From contig CAURED010000026.1 in the NCBI GenBank assembly GCA_963524205.1, forward strand, positions 1-27,837: a stretch of DNA of 27,837 nt, written 5' to 3'. This DNA is from Aminipila sp963524205. GTDB taxonomy: Bacteria; Bacillota; Clostridia; Peptostreptococcales; Anaerovoracaceae. Made by a program: the position numbers and the translations under genes. Below the pieces are notes generated by a model. It did no database searches and had not been told where the DNA came from. It worked only from the letters and a program-made list of their open reading frames with translations. Below, piece after piece: positions 7,619 to 15,521 of the stretch. The first letter of the stretch is position 1. Every line of letters begins with the position of its first letter.

Positions 7619-8317
7619 TTATATTTCTTCTAATAAAAGCATGCCTTCGAAGTCATATAACATGTCACGGATTTCATCAAAGCAAAGTGCCTTAGGCAGC
7701 TTAATAGTAATGTGGAATGCCATGCCATTTGTGGCAACTGGTCCAGAACTGCTGACATGAGTTTCTAGAACTGTTATGCCCATATTTTTTATTTTAGACA
7801 CAAAGTCTCTATAATTATGCAGAGAATCCATTTCTACATATAAATTGATCATTCGTGCATTATGGTAAAAATAATTTTCTACTTTAGGAAGAAGCGCAAG
7901 ACTTATAAAAATAAGTATGCCAGCAATAACTGCTCCAGAATAAAAGCCTATACCAAGGGCAAGGCCCAGGCATGCAGAAGCCCAAAGACCTGCAGCAGTG
8001 GTAAGCCCTTTTATTTTATGCTTTCCTGTAACAAAAATGGTACCAACGCCGAGAAAACCGACGCCTGTAATAACCTGTGCTCCTAATCTTGCAGGATCTG
8101 CATTAGTAGCTAAGTATTGGCAGATATACTGATCAGTGAGCATGGCAAGTGTAGCTCCTACACAAACAAGAATATGGGTTCTAAATCCAGCAGGATGATT
8201 ATTTGCACCTCTCTCCAGACCAATTATACCTCCAAATAAAACTGCAAGCAGCAGTCTAATCGTAACAGAAATTATATTTACATCATAAAAATAGTAGGGT
8301 AATTGAAATACATGCAT
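7619..8317 (-). CDS. mgtC: MgtC/SapB-family membrane protein
   Basis: The 232-aa protein has an N-terminal MgtC domain (about residues 10-150) with four to five membrane segments and family motifs: GGIIGLERGANNHPAGFRTH, LVCVGATLAML, GVGFLGVGTI and GLTTAAGLWASACLG. A cytoplasmic C-terminal ACT-like region follows (about 155-232). MgtC proteins are linked to growth in low Mg2+ and, in pathogens, to inhibition of F-type ATP synthase; they are not proven transporters. The ATG at 8317 has AAGGAG nine bases upstream. It is the first gene of a three-gene minus-strand unit (MgtC, unknown, YfcE). Its promoter overlaps that of the divergent Fic-like gene. Confidence 0.9.
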   Translation of the reverse strand: MHVFQLPYYFYDVNIISVTIRLLLAVLFGGIIGLERGANNHPAGFRTHILVCVGATLAMLTDQYICQYLATNADPARLGAQVITGVGFLGVGTIFVTGKHKIKGLTTAAGLWASACLGLALGIGFYSGAVIAGILIFISLALLPKVENYFYHNARMINLYVEMDSLHNYRDFVSKIKNMGITVLETHVSSSGPVATNGMAFHITIKLPKALCFDEIRDMLYDFEGMLLLEEI

Positions 8318-8358
8318 AATAGCAACTCCTTTTTATATGTAATATTTAAGTATATGTA

Positions 8359-8387
8359 ATTGTATCATAATGTGTTAATATATACAA
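8359..8387 (-). promoter_or_regulatory. Promoter of the mgtC unit
   Basis: Read on the minus strand, TTGTAT (8387-8382) and TACAAT (8364-8359) are separated by exactly 17 bp. This gives a transcript start near 8352 and a leader of about 35 nt. The same bases form a plus-strand promoter. Confidence 0.65.
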
Positions 8388-8388
8388 A
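8360..8388 (+). promoter_or_regulatory. Promoter of the Fic-like gene, superimposed on the mgtC promoter
   Basis: TTGTAT (8360-8365) and TACAAA (8383-8388) are separated by 17 bp, pointing to the gene at 8420. The -35 of each strand coincides with the -10 of the other, so polymerase binding in the two directions should be mutually exclusive. Confidence 0.55.
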
Positions 8389-8419
8389 AGAAAGTATTTT
8401 ATATGCGGAGGGCTAATGT

Positions 8420-9148
8420 ATGTATCAAGAAATTTTAAATAAGAAAATGATTCTAGATAACAGAAAACCGTATAGCATAGAAATGAGAAAGCAAATTAAA
8501 AAAATGGAATTTTGTGAACTTATATATACTACACTTCACTTAGACGGAAGTATTGTAAGCAAGGATCAAGTCAACCAAATTTTAGATGGGGAGTTTGTTG
8601 GTGAAGCAACAGTAAATGATCATCTAGCCATTGAGAATTATATTGAAACATTATCCTTTATGGAAAATCTTATTGGGATGGAAAGTGATGTCAGTTTAAA
8701 GATCATCGAGGATATCCATGATGTAAGCAGAGGTGCAGAAGGCCCTATCTGGCGTAGAAGTAATCCCATATTATATACGCTTGATTATAATCCACCTCAT
8801 TGGCAGGAAATTAGAGAAAAGATGGAGGAACTTATCAAGTGGACATACAATGCAGACGAACAATTGGAAGGAAATTTCATTCTAAAAGCTGCATATTTAC
8901 ATAATAAATTAATAGAGATCTATCCATTTGAATATAATTCTGAAGTTACAGCCAGAATGGTTATGTATTATTCTCTAATGAGAGAAGGATATCCTATATT
9001 TGAACTTCGCCTAAGTGAATCCGAGTATAACACTTTAGTCCTAGATTATTTAAAAAATAAAAATATAGAACCTTTTTATAAAGTTGTTGAACGTGGAATT
9101 TTTAATAAACTTGATGTTCTGCTGCAAATTACAGCAGAGGACGATTAA
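8420..9148 (+). CDS. Fic/Fido-like protein with degenerate active-site motif
   Basis: The 242-aa protein aligns by eye with the Fido fold. Residues 30-43 (MEFCELIYTTLHLDG) match the inhibitory-helix region [S/T]xxxE[G/N], with Glu replaced by Asp42. Residues 65-83 match the family's NY.EAL helix. IHDVSRGAEGPIWRRSNP corresponds to the LH..L.....PG.YR region, and NPPHWQEIREKMEELIKW to the PP..V...M..L..W segment. The catalytic loop HPFxx[D/E]GNGRxxR is replaced by Y168-P-F-E-Y-N-S-E-V-T-A-R179: the catalytic His is Tyr168 and the GNGR nucleotide-binding core is lost. AMP transfer by the standard mechanism should be impossible. The frame is intact and long, so this looks like a maintained pseudoenzyme rather than a dying gene. 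GGAGG precedes the ATG; a strong terminator follows. Confidence 0.75.
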   Translation: MYQEILNKKMILDNRKPYSIEMRKQIKKMEFCELIYTTLHLDGSIVSKDQVNQILDGEFVGEATVNDHLAIENYIETLSFMENLIGMESDVSLKIIEDIHDVSRGAEGPIWRRSNPILYTLDYNPPHWQEIREKMEELIKWTYNADEQLEGNFILKAAYLHNKLIEIYPFEYNSEVTARMVMYYSLMREGYPIFELRLSESEYNTLVLDYLKNKNIEPFYKVVERGIFNKLDVLLQITAEDD

Positions 9149-9151
9149 AAT

Positions 9152-9187
9152 AAAAAAGAACTGATTATTGGGAATCAGTTCTTTTTT
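9152..9187. terminator. Strong bidirectional terminator
   Basis: A perfect 15-bp stem (9152-9166 with 9173-9187; core AAGAACTGATT/AATCAGTTCTT) has a 6-nt loop and A/T-tract ends. It terminates both the Fic-like gene and argG, whose stop codon is at 9192. Confidence 0.95.
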
Positions 9188-9191
9188 TGCA

Positions 9192-10460
9192 CTAGCGGAT
9201 GAAATCTCCACCCTTAAGGATCTTCTTTTCTAAGGAATCACAGCCTTTAATATTACCTGTCTGCTGCTGCTTCTGAATTGCTCGGATTTTAAGAGGAAGA
9301 GAAAATAAGTTGATAAACCCTTCGGCATCACTTTGATCATATACTTCGTCTTTGCTGAATGTTGCAAACTCTTCGCTATAAAGAGAGTATGGGGATTTTG
9401 AGGCTACAGGAATAGCACTTCCCTTATAAAGCTTTATTTTAACTGTACCAGTTACATCTTTTTGCGTTGAATCCACAAAAGCAGCAATGGCTTCTCTGAC
9501 CGGTGTAAACCATAAACCATCATATACTAGCTGTGCATATTTTTGTGCTACAATGTTCTTATATTGCATAGTATCTCTGTCTAGGATAAGCTTTTCCAAA
9601 GTGGAATGTGCCTTATAAAGAATAGTGCCACCTGGAGTCTCATAAACACCTCTAGATTTCATGCCTACAAGACGATTCTCGATAATATCAATAGTACCCA
9701 CGCCATTAGCACTGCCAAGTTTATTTAAAGTTTCAAGAATTTTTACAGCATTCATATTCTCGCCATTTACGGCTACAGGGATACCTTGTTCAAAGTCTAC
9801 TTCTACAAAAGTAGGTTCATCAGGAGCCTGCTCAACTGGAACACTTAATACATGAATATCATCCATGTGTTCATTCCAAGGATTTTCAAGGTTACCACCT
9901 TCATGGCTGATATGCCAGATATTCTCATCTCTTGAGTAAATCTTTTCTGTCGTCTGTGCGATAGGAATATTATGTGCTTTTGCATATTCTATTAAATCTT
10001 CTCTTGATTGGAAGTCCCAGGTTCTCCAAGGGGCAATAATTTTAATGGCAGGGTTTAAGGCCTTTATTGTAGTTTCAAAACGAACTTGGTCATTACCTTT
10101 ACCTGTACATCCGTGTGCGATAATGAAAGATCCTTCAGCTTCTGCAATTTCTACAAGTTTTTTAGCCATTAAAGGTCTTGCCATAGATGTTCCAAGCAGA
10201 TAGTCATTTTCATATATAGCTCCAGCTTTTAAAGTAGGCCATATATAATCAGTAACAAATTCTTCTTGTATGTCCAATATGTAAGACTTTGAAGCACCTG
10301 TTGCATATGCCTTCTTCTCAATTGCATCATAGTCTTCTCGTTGACCTGCATTGCAGCAGACTGCAATAATGTCACAATCATAGTTTTCCTTTAACCAAGT
10401 TAAGATAATTGAGGTGTCTAATCCACCAGAGTATGCTAATACTATTTTTTCCTTTGCCAT
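9192..10460 (-). CDS. argG: Argininosuccinate synthase
   Basis: This enzyme condenses citrulline with aspartate using ATP to make argininosuccinate, the penultimate step of arginine synthesis. The 422-aa sequence is complete. It has the N-type ATP pyrophosphatase loop AYSGGLDTS (residues 9-17), a GTSMARPLMAKK segment, GCTGKGNDQVRFE, the APWR motif, SRDENIWHISHEGG, and the C-terminal MKSRGVYETPGGTIL and SPYSLYSEEFATF blocks. The ATG at 10460 has AGGAGG upstream. argH is not adjacent and no other arginine gene lies in the window, so argG is solitary here. Its own promoter is visible upstream. Confidence 0.97.
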   Translation of the reverse strand: MAKEKIVLAYSGGLDTSIILTWLKENYDCDIIAVCCNAGQREDYDAIEKKAYATGASKSYILDIQEEFVTDYIWPTLKAGAIYENDYLLGTSMARPLMAKKLVEIAEAEGSFIIAHGCTGKGNDQVRFETTIKALNPAIKIIAPWRTWDFQSREDLIEYAKAHNIPIAQTTEKIYSRDENIWHISHEGGNLENPWNEHMDDIHVLSVPVEQAPDEPTFVEVDFEQGIPVAVNGENMNAVKILETLNKLGSANGVGTIDIIENRLVGMKSRGVYETPGGTILYKAHSTLEKLILDRDTMQYKNIVAQKYAQLVYDGLWFTPVREAIAAFVDSTQKDVTGTVKIKLYKGSAIPVASKSPYSLYSEEFATFSKDEVYDQSDAEGFINLFSLPLKIRAIQKQQQTGNIKGCDSLEKKILKGGDFIR

Positions 10461-10517
10461 TTTGTGCCTCCTGAAATTTATACATAAAATATATTAATTA
10501 TTCACTAATTGAAAAAA

Positions 10518-10546
10518 ATTATACAACGATTATGCACAAAAATCAA
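10518..10546 (-). promoter_or_regulatory. Sigma-A promoter of argG
   Basis: On the minus strand, TTGATT (10546-10541), a 17-bp spacer and a perfect TATAAT (10523-10518) are placed about 60 bp before the start codon. A half ARG-box-like TGAAT lies downstream in the leader, but the second half is poor, so ArgR control is not supported. The 290-bp argG/transporter gap holds no gene; it is AT-rich with promoters on both strands. Confidence 0.75.
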
Positions 10547-10689
10547 GGGGGAATTTTATAAATATACAAAAAAATTATAAAATACGAATAAAGATAAAAA
10601 AATATACATGCATAAAACGATTGGCAGTTGAATTAAGATAAAAAAGAGGCTTGATTAAATTATAAAATAATGTTGAATTAGAAAAAATA

Positions 10690-10698
10690 TGATATACT
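10690..10698 (+). promoter_or_regulatory. Extended -10 promoter of the transporter-murB unit
   Basis: TGATATACT combines TGn with a five-of-six -10 hexamer, 54 bp upstream of the AI-2E-family gene. There is no clear -35 at standard spacing. Confidence 0.4.
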
Positions 10699-10751
10699 TT
10701 TAATATAGATACAAATTTACTATATTTATGTAACTTGATGTGGAGTAATTT

Positions 10752-11987
10752 ATGAAAATTAATTATAACAGTCCTTATTTAAAATGGGGGCTTACAGCTT
10801 TTATTGTTTTATGTTCTACTATAGTATTCTTTTTCGCAATATTTCGGTTGACAGGGGTCATAGAAGGCATTCATATTGTCATTAAAATACTGATGCCTTT
10901 TGTTTATGGATTGGTTATTGCATATTTACTTTGTCCTGTGTACAATTTTTTCACAAGGCATTTATATAAAAATGTAAATGGATTTCTAGGAAAGACAAGA
11001 GCGCTTACTTTTTCAAGAGTTTTAAGTACGACAATAACAATGATTATAGCATTTATAGTGGTAGGTGGTTTAGTCAGCATGGTGTTACCGCAGATGCTAG
11101 ACAGTTTGATAAGTCTTGTCAGGACTGCACCGGAGAGTTTTACAAAGCTTTTGGATTGGGCAGAGGCAAAATTATCTTCTAATAGGGACATTAATGCAGC
11201 GCTTAAAATGTTTATGGGAGATTATACTTTAAAATTAAATGATTGGCTTCAGAATGATGTACTGCCATGGCTACTGACTGTTGCTGCTCAGGTTTCTACA
11301 GGTTTAATGGATATAATGAGATTCTTTAAAGATTTTCTTATTGGAATAATAATCTGTATATATTTTCTAAATAGTAAGGAATTATTTAAGGCACAAAGTA
11401 AAAAGTTGACTTTTGCTGCTTTTAAAAAAGAAAATGCTCGTATGCTTATAAAAGAGGCTCGTTTTATTAATAAAACATTTAGTGGTTTTATTAGTGGAAA
11501 GCTGATAGATTCTGCAATTATAGGTGTGATTTGTTTTGTTGTTATGTCTATAATGCATATGCCTTATATAATGCTGGTCAGTGTTATAATAGGTGTAACG
11601 AATATAATACCTTTTTTCGGCCCATTTATTGGGGCAATTCCGTCAACTATTATAATTTTAACAGCAAGTCCTATTCAGGGATTGTATTTCTTGATTTTTG
11701 TATTTATACTGCAGCAGGTAGATGGCAATATTATAGGGCCTAAGATTTTAGGGGATTCTACTGGCCTACCAAGCTTTTGGGTAATGTTTGCAATACTTAT
11801 TGGAGGAGGACTATTTGGGTTTGTTGGAATGATTGTGGGAATACCCATTTTTGCTATAATTTATGCATACTTTAGTAGGATAGTTGATTATAAACTGAAA
11901 AAGAAGAATTTACCATTAAACACAGATTTATATAAAGATTTAAGTGACTATGATGAATCAGGGAGGAACTGGCTAGATGAAATCTGA
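10752..11987 (+). CDS. AI-2E family transporter (YtvI/PerM-like)
   Basis: This integral membrane protein has 411 aa. It shows the family layout: two N-terminal membrane segments (about 12-30 and 42-64), an extended hydrophilic middle region (about 100-180), and a C-terminal bundle of five or so helices. The C-terminal bundle contains family signatures GVTNIIPFFGPFIGAIPS, QQVDGNIIGPKILG and GLFGFVGMIVGIPIFA. Members have been proposed to export autoinducer-2 or to act as Na+(Li+)/H+ antiporters, so the substrate here is open. The start ATG is at 10752 with a GGAG-type site. The gene overlaps murB by 11 bp, so the two are co-transcribed and probably translationally coupled. Confidence 0.9.
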   Translation: MKINYNSPYLKWGLTAFIVLCSTIVFFFAIFRLTGVIEGIHIVIKILMPFVYGLVIAYLLCPVYNFFTRHLYKNVNGFLGKTRALTFSRVLSTTITMIIAFIVVGGLVSMVLPQMLDSLISLVRTAPESFTKLLDWAEAKLSSNRDINAALKMFMGDYTLKLNDWLQNDVLPWLLTVAAQVSTGLMDIMRFFKDFLIGIIICIYFLNSKELFKAQSKKLTFAAFKKENARMLIKEARFINKTFSGFISGKLIDSAIIGVICFVVMSIMHMPYIMLVSVIIGVTNIIPFFGPFIGAIPSTIIILTASPIQGLYFLIFVFILQQVDGNIIGPKILGDSTGLPSFWVMFAILIGGGLFGFVGMIVGIPIFAIIYAYFSRIVDYKLKKKNLPLNTDLYKDLSDYDESGRNWLDEI

Positions 11988-12909
11988 AAGACTGATTAAT
12001 ATAGAATTATTATGTTTAAAAATTGAAAGATTTATGGAAGCAAAACGTATAAATATAAATGCTTCCATGAGCAAATATACATCCTTTAGAACTGGTGGAA
12101 ATGCAGATGCAATGGTAATAGTTGAAAATGAAGAGGAATTAAAAAATATATTATGCTTATTGTCAGAAGAAAAAGTGCCGCATATCATATTAGGCAACGG
12201 TTCTAATATTCTTGTAAAAGATGGAGGGTATAGAGGGGTTATTGTTAAATTAGGAGAGAATTTTAACTCAGTTAAAGTAAAGGATAATGAAATTACCGCG
12301 TACGCGGGTTCAAAAATCTCAGCTGTAGCAAAAGAAGCTATGGAGCATGGACTTTCAGGAATGGAATTTGCCAGTGGTATACCAGGCAGTGTAGGCGGTG
12401 GTGTATTTATGAATGCAGGCGCTTATGGTGGTGAGATAAAGGATATAATTCTATCAGTAAGGGCTATAACTAAAGATGGTCGCAAAGAATATGAAGTTTC
12501 TAATGAAGATATGCAATTAGGATATAGACATAGTACATTTCAAGAAAATGGGGATATAATAATTAGTGCTACATTTCAATTGAAACCTGGAGAAAAGAGT
12601 GCAATTGCCGCTGAAATGAAAGAATTGATGGATAGAAGAAATCAAAAACAGCCGGTTAATCTGCCTAGTGCAGGAAGCTTTTTCAAGAGACCTGAAGGTT
12701 ATTTTGCTGGGAGGCTGATACAGGAGTCAGGGCTAAAAGGATTGAGTGTTGGAGGAGCACAAGTATCGCCATTACATGCGGGATTTATTGTGAATAATGG
12801 AGGAGCTACAGCTACAGACATATTAAATTTAATGAAGCTTATACAAAATACTGTTTTTAATAAATTTGGTGTTAAATTGGAGCCAGAAGTTAGAATTCTA
12901 GGCGATTAA
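11977..12909 (+). CDS. murB: UDP-N-acetylenolpyruvoylglucosamine reductase
   Basis: This FAD-dependent cytoplasmic enzyme reduces UDP-GlcNAc-enolpyruvate to UDP-MurNAc in peptidoglycan precursor synthesis. It has 310 aa. FAD-binding and catalytic blocks are visible: SFRTGGNADA, ILGNGSNILV, GIPGSVGGGVFMNAGAYG, LGYRHSTFQ, the catalytic-Ser segment SAGSFFKRP, and the terminal LEPEVRILG with the catalytic Glu. The YRHS block and length fit the type II MurB of Firmicutes. The ATG at 11977 lies inside the end of the transporter gene with GGGAGG upstream. It heads the murB-PHP-rapZ cluster. Confidence 0.97.
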   Translation: MKSERLINIELLCLKIERFMEAKRININASMSKYTSFRTGGNADAMVIVENEEELKNILCLLSEEKVPHIILGNGSNILVKDGGYRGVIVKLGENFNSVKVKDNEITAYAGSKISAVAKEAMEHGLSGMEFASGIPGSVGGGVFMNAGAYGGEIKDIILSVRAITKDGRKEYEVSNEDMQLGYRHSTFQENGDIIISATFQLKPGEKSAIAAEMKELMDRRNQKQPVNLPSAGSFFKRPEGYFAGRLIQESGLKGLSVGGAQVSPLHAGFIVNNGGATATDILNLMKLIQNTVFNKFGVKLEPEVRILGD

Positions 12910-12932
12910 GCAGCAGAAAGGGAGGCAGTTTA

Positions 12933-13703
12933 GTGATAGAAGATAAAGATATTAAAGTGTATAAAGGATATAGGATGATGTATGATTTGCATACTCATAC
13001 AGTATATTCTCACGGAAAGGGAACCATAAGAGAAAATGTCTTAGCAGCTTTGAACAGGGGATTAAATAAAATAGCGATAACGGATCATGGTCCTGGACAT
13101 TTGACATATGGTATAAAAAGAAACGCAATTCCTAAAATGAGAGCAGAGATTGAATGCTTAAAGAAAGAATTCCCACAAATAGATATATCTTTGGGGGTTG
13201 AAGCGAATATTATAAACAAAGGGTCCTGCCTGGATGTGACACCACAAGAATTTTTGCAGTATGATATGGTTATTGGTGGGTATCACTACGGAGTACTAAA
13301 TGGATACTGCATTAGTAATTTTTTGGACAACCATAGAAGAAAAGACAATTTAGCAGAAACTATATCACTAAAAAGACTTAGAGTTAAAAATACAGAGATG
13401 GCGGTAAAAGCGGTTTATGAAAATAATTTAAAAATATTAACACACCCAGGGGATAAAGGACCTTTTGATATATTGGAAATAGCAAAAGCCTGTGATGAGC
13501 AAGGGACTCTGATGGAGATAAGTACGTGGCATGATCATCTAACCGTTGAAGAGATTAAAACAGCAGCACTGACTGGAGTGGGTTTTATAATTAGTAGTGA
13601 TGCACATCATCCTAGCAGGGTTGGAGATTTTGAAGGAGGTCTTGAGAGAGCTATAGAAGCTGGAATAGATTTAGCTAGAATTGTAAATATAGAAAGGATA
13701 TAG
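12933..13703 (+). CDS. PHP-domain metal-dependent phosphoesterase
   Basis: The 256-aa protein has a complete PHP domain. It shows LHTHTVYSHGKGT (His20, His22), AITDHGPGH, a GVEANII Glu, GGYHYG, LTHPGDKG, and SSDAHHPSRVG, which together make the trinuclear metal site of histidinol-phosphatase and YcdX-like enzymes. The GTG at 12933 is chosen because GGGAGG precedes it; an internal ATG pair at 12975 would trim 14 residues and also has a GGA-type site. The gene lies between murB and rapZ, a conserved position in clostridia. The substrate is not known; HisK-type histidinol phosphatase is less likely given the context. Confidence 0.92.
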   Translation: MIEDKDIKVYKGYRMMYDLHTHTVYSHGKGTIRENVLAALNRGLNKIAITDHGPGHLTYGIKRNAIPKMRAEIECLKKEFPQIDISLGVEANIINKGSCLDVTPQEFLQYDMVIGGYHYGVLNGYCISNFLDNHRRKDNLAETISLKRLRVKNTEMAVKAVYENNLKILTHPGDKGPFDILEIAKACDEQGTLMEISTWHDHLTVEEIKTAALTGVGFIISSDAHHPSRVGDFEGGLERAIEAGIDLARIVNIERI

Positions 13704-13710
13704 ATCTATA

Positions 13711-14556
13711 ATGGAAGCAGTAATTATAACCGGGCTATCTGGTGCGGGAAAATCTCAGGCAGCCAATTGCTTAGAAGACTTAGGCTATTATTGCATCGAT
13801 AATATGCCGCCAGCGCTTATTAAAAATTTCATAACTTTAGCAATGAACGAAAAAAGTTCTATAGAAAAGGCTGCTTTTGTTACAGATATACGTGGCGGTG
13901 AATTCTTTGATGAAATAAAACCTTGTTTACAGGACTTAAAATTGATGGGCCTTAATTATAAAGTGCTTTTTTTAGAGGCATCAGATGAAGTACTGATAAG
14001 AAGGTTTAACGAGACTAGAAGACAACATCCTTTAGCTGAAGGAGGGGAAACATTATCTGGTTTAAGAAGAGAACGTGAGGTTTTAAAGGAAATTAGAAGT
14101 ATATCAGATTTTGTTATAGATACTTCCAATATGAAGTCAGCGAAACTTAGACAAGAGATAAAGGATATTTTTACTACAGGTGAAGAAGTAGGGTTTATCA
14201 TAAATATTCTTTCTTTTGGATTCAAACATGGAATACCGCTTGAGGCAGATATGGTTTTTGATATGAGATTTATACCAAATCCGTATTATGTACCAAGTTT
14301 AAAAAAGTTAACTGGAAACAGCAAGAAAATTCAGGATTACGTATTAAAATTTCCAGAAAGTCAGAGCTTTATCGAAAATGTTGATAAGATGATAACTGAA
14401 ATGATACCTTGTTATATAAGGGAAGGAAAGTATCATCTAAATCTTGCTTTTGGCTGCACAGGGGGACAGCATAGATCTGTAACCATGGCAAATGTATTTG
14501 CTAAAAAATTTAAGGAACAAGGTTTGCGAATAACTATTGAGCATAGGGACCTCTAG
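13711..14556 (+). CDS. rapZ: RNase adapter/nucleotide-binding protein RapZ (YvcJ)
   Basis: The 281-aa protein has an N-terminal P-loop kinase-like domain with Walker A GLSGAGKS (residues 8-15), a TDIRGGEFF block and RRFNETRRQHPL. The C-terminal domain carries RFIPNPYY, GCTGGQHRSVTMANVFA and IEHRDL. In enterobacteria RapZ senses GlcN6P and guides RNase E to sRNA GlmZ; in Bacillus, YvcJ is a nucleotide-binding protein linked to competence. The clostridial role is not established. It starts 7 bp after the PHP gene stop, so the two are co-transcribed. The 3' end of the gene holds the promoter of the downstream kce gene. The usual next gene, yvcK, is missing. Confidence 0.96.
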   Translation: MEAVIITGLSGAGKSQAANCLEDLGYYCIDNMPPALIKNFITLAMNEKSSIEKAAFVTDIRGGEFFDEIKPCLQDLKLMGLNYKVLFLEASDEVLIRRFNETRRQHPLAEGGETLSGLRREREVLKEIRSISDFVIDTSNMKSAKLRQEIKDIFTTGEEVGFIINILSFGFKHGIPLEADMVFDMRFIPNPYYVPSLKKLTGNSKKIQDYVLKFPESQSFIENVDKMITEMIPCYIREGKYHLNLAFGCTGGQHRSVTMANVFAKKFKEQGLRITIEHRDL

Positions 14557-14565
14557 TGGTATACT
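14537..14565 (+). promoter_or_regulatory. Sigma-A promoter of kce, inside the rapZ 3' end
   Basis: TTGAGC (14537-14542), a 17-bp spacer and TATACT (14560-14565) straddle the rapZ stop codon (14554-14556). Transcription would start near 14572, giving a leader of about 70 nt. The leader has an imperfect direct repeat, TTGGCTA...ATGCTGA at 14571-14589 and again at 14594-14606. Confidence 0.7.
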
Positions 14566-14643
14566 ATATGTTGGCTAGTTTCATGCTGAGAGATTGGCTA
14601 TGCTGAATTTTTATTTATTGATTAATTTAGGAGGAAAATACTT

Positions 14644-15468
14644 ATGGAAAAATTAATAATTGCTGCTGCTATTTGTGGCGCAGAGGTAACAAAAAAACAG
14701 AATCCTGCTGTTCCTTACACAGTGGAAGAAATTGTTAGAGAAGCAAAATCTGCTTATGATGCAGGTGCTTCAGTAATTCACCTTCACGTAAGAGAAGATG
14801 ATGGTACTCCAACTCAGAGTAAGGATAGATTCCAGGTATGTGTTGATGCTATCAGAAAAGAGTGTCCAGATGCTATTATCCAGCCTTCAACAGGTGGAGC
14901 AGTTGGTATGACAGACTTAGAAAGATTACAGTCAACTGAAATTAAACCAACTCCAGAATTTGCTACATTAGATTGTGGTACTTGTAATTTTGGTGGAGAT
15001 GATATCTTCGTAAATACAGACAACACTATCTTTAATTTTGCAAAAATTATGCAGGAAAGAGGAATCAAGCCAGAATTAGAAGTATTTGATAAGGGAATGA
15101 TTGATACTGCATTAAAGGCAGATAAGAAAGGTTTATTAGAGCATCCAATGCACTTTGACTTTGTACTTGGAGTTCAGATGACTGCTACAATTCGTGACCT
15201 GTTATTTATGGTAGAAAGCCTTCCTGCTGGTTCAACTTGGACTGCTACTGGTCTTGGTAAGAATGCATGGCATATTGCGGCTACTACAATTTCACTTGGT
15301 GGACATGTAAGAGTTGGTTTTGAAGATAACCTTTACATGGAAAAAGGTGTTCTTGCAGAGAGCAATGGACAAATGGTTGCTAAGGTAGTAGAAATTGCAA
15401 AGCTTCTTGGAAGAGAAATTGCAAATCCTGCTGAAGCAAGAGAAATCTTAGGAATGAAGCAGAAATAA
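14644..15468 (+). CDS. kce: 3-keto-5-aminohexanoate cleavage enzyme (BKACE family)
   Basis: This TIM-barrel Zn enzyme has 274 aa. Kce condenses acetyl-CoA with 3-keto-5-aminohexanoate to give acetoacetate and 3-aminobutyryl-CoA in lysine fermentation; other BKACE members cleave different beta-keto acids. Metal/substrate residues expected in Kce are visible: Glu14 (GAEVTKKQNPAVP), His46 and His48 (VIHLHVRE), a PSTGG loop (81-85) and Glu227 (GFEDN). AGGAGG precedes the ATG. The gene has its own promoter and terminator and sits between rapZ and whiA. Codon choice is strongly biased (GGT, GCT, GAA, AGA) compared with its neighbours, suggesting high expression. No kamA, kamDE, kdd or kal gene is nearby, so the exact substrate is uncertain. 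Confidence 0.88.
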   Translation: MEKLIIAAAICGAEVTKKQNPAVPYTVEEIVREAKSAYDAGASVIHLHVREDDGTPTQSKDRFQVCVDAIRKECPDAIIQPSTGGAVGMTDLERLQSTEIKPTPEFATLDCGTCNFGGDDIFVNTDNTIFNFAKIMQERGIKPELEVFDKGMIDTALKADKKGLLEHPMHFDFVLGVQMTATIRDLLFMVESLPAGSTWTATGLGKNAWHIAATTISLGGHVRVGFEDNLYMEKGVLAESNGQMVAKVVEIAKLLGREIANPAEAREILGMKQK

Positions 15469-15481
15469 ATATAAATTGATG

Positions 15482-15521
15482 GGGCGCTTCAGGCTATTAA
15501 GTTTTGTGGCGCTCTTTTTTT
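15482..15521 (+). terminator. Intrinsic terminator of kce
   Basis: GGGCGC (15482-15487) pairs with GCGCTC (15509-15514), including one G-U, across a 21-nt loop. Seven T residues follow at 15515-15521. Confidence 0.75.

Noticed and set aside
10482..10510. ARG box before argG
   Set aside because: One TGAAT half-site is present but the mirrored ATTCA half is poor, so ArgR control is not supported by sequence.
11531..11743. Overlapping ORFs inside argG, murB-region, PFL and other genes
   Set aside because: They are antisense or out-of-frame shadows with no ribosome binding sites or recognisable domains.
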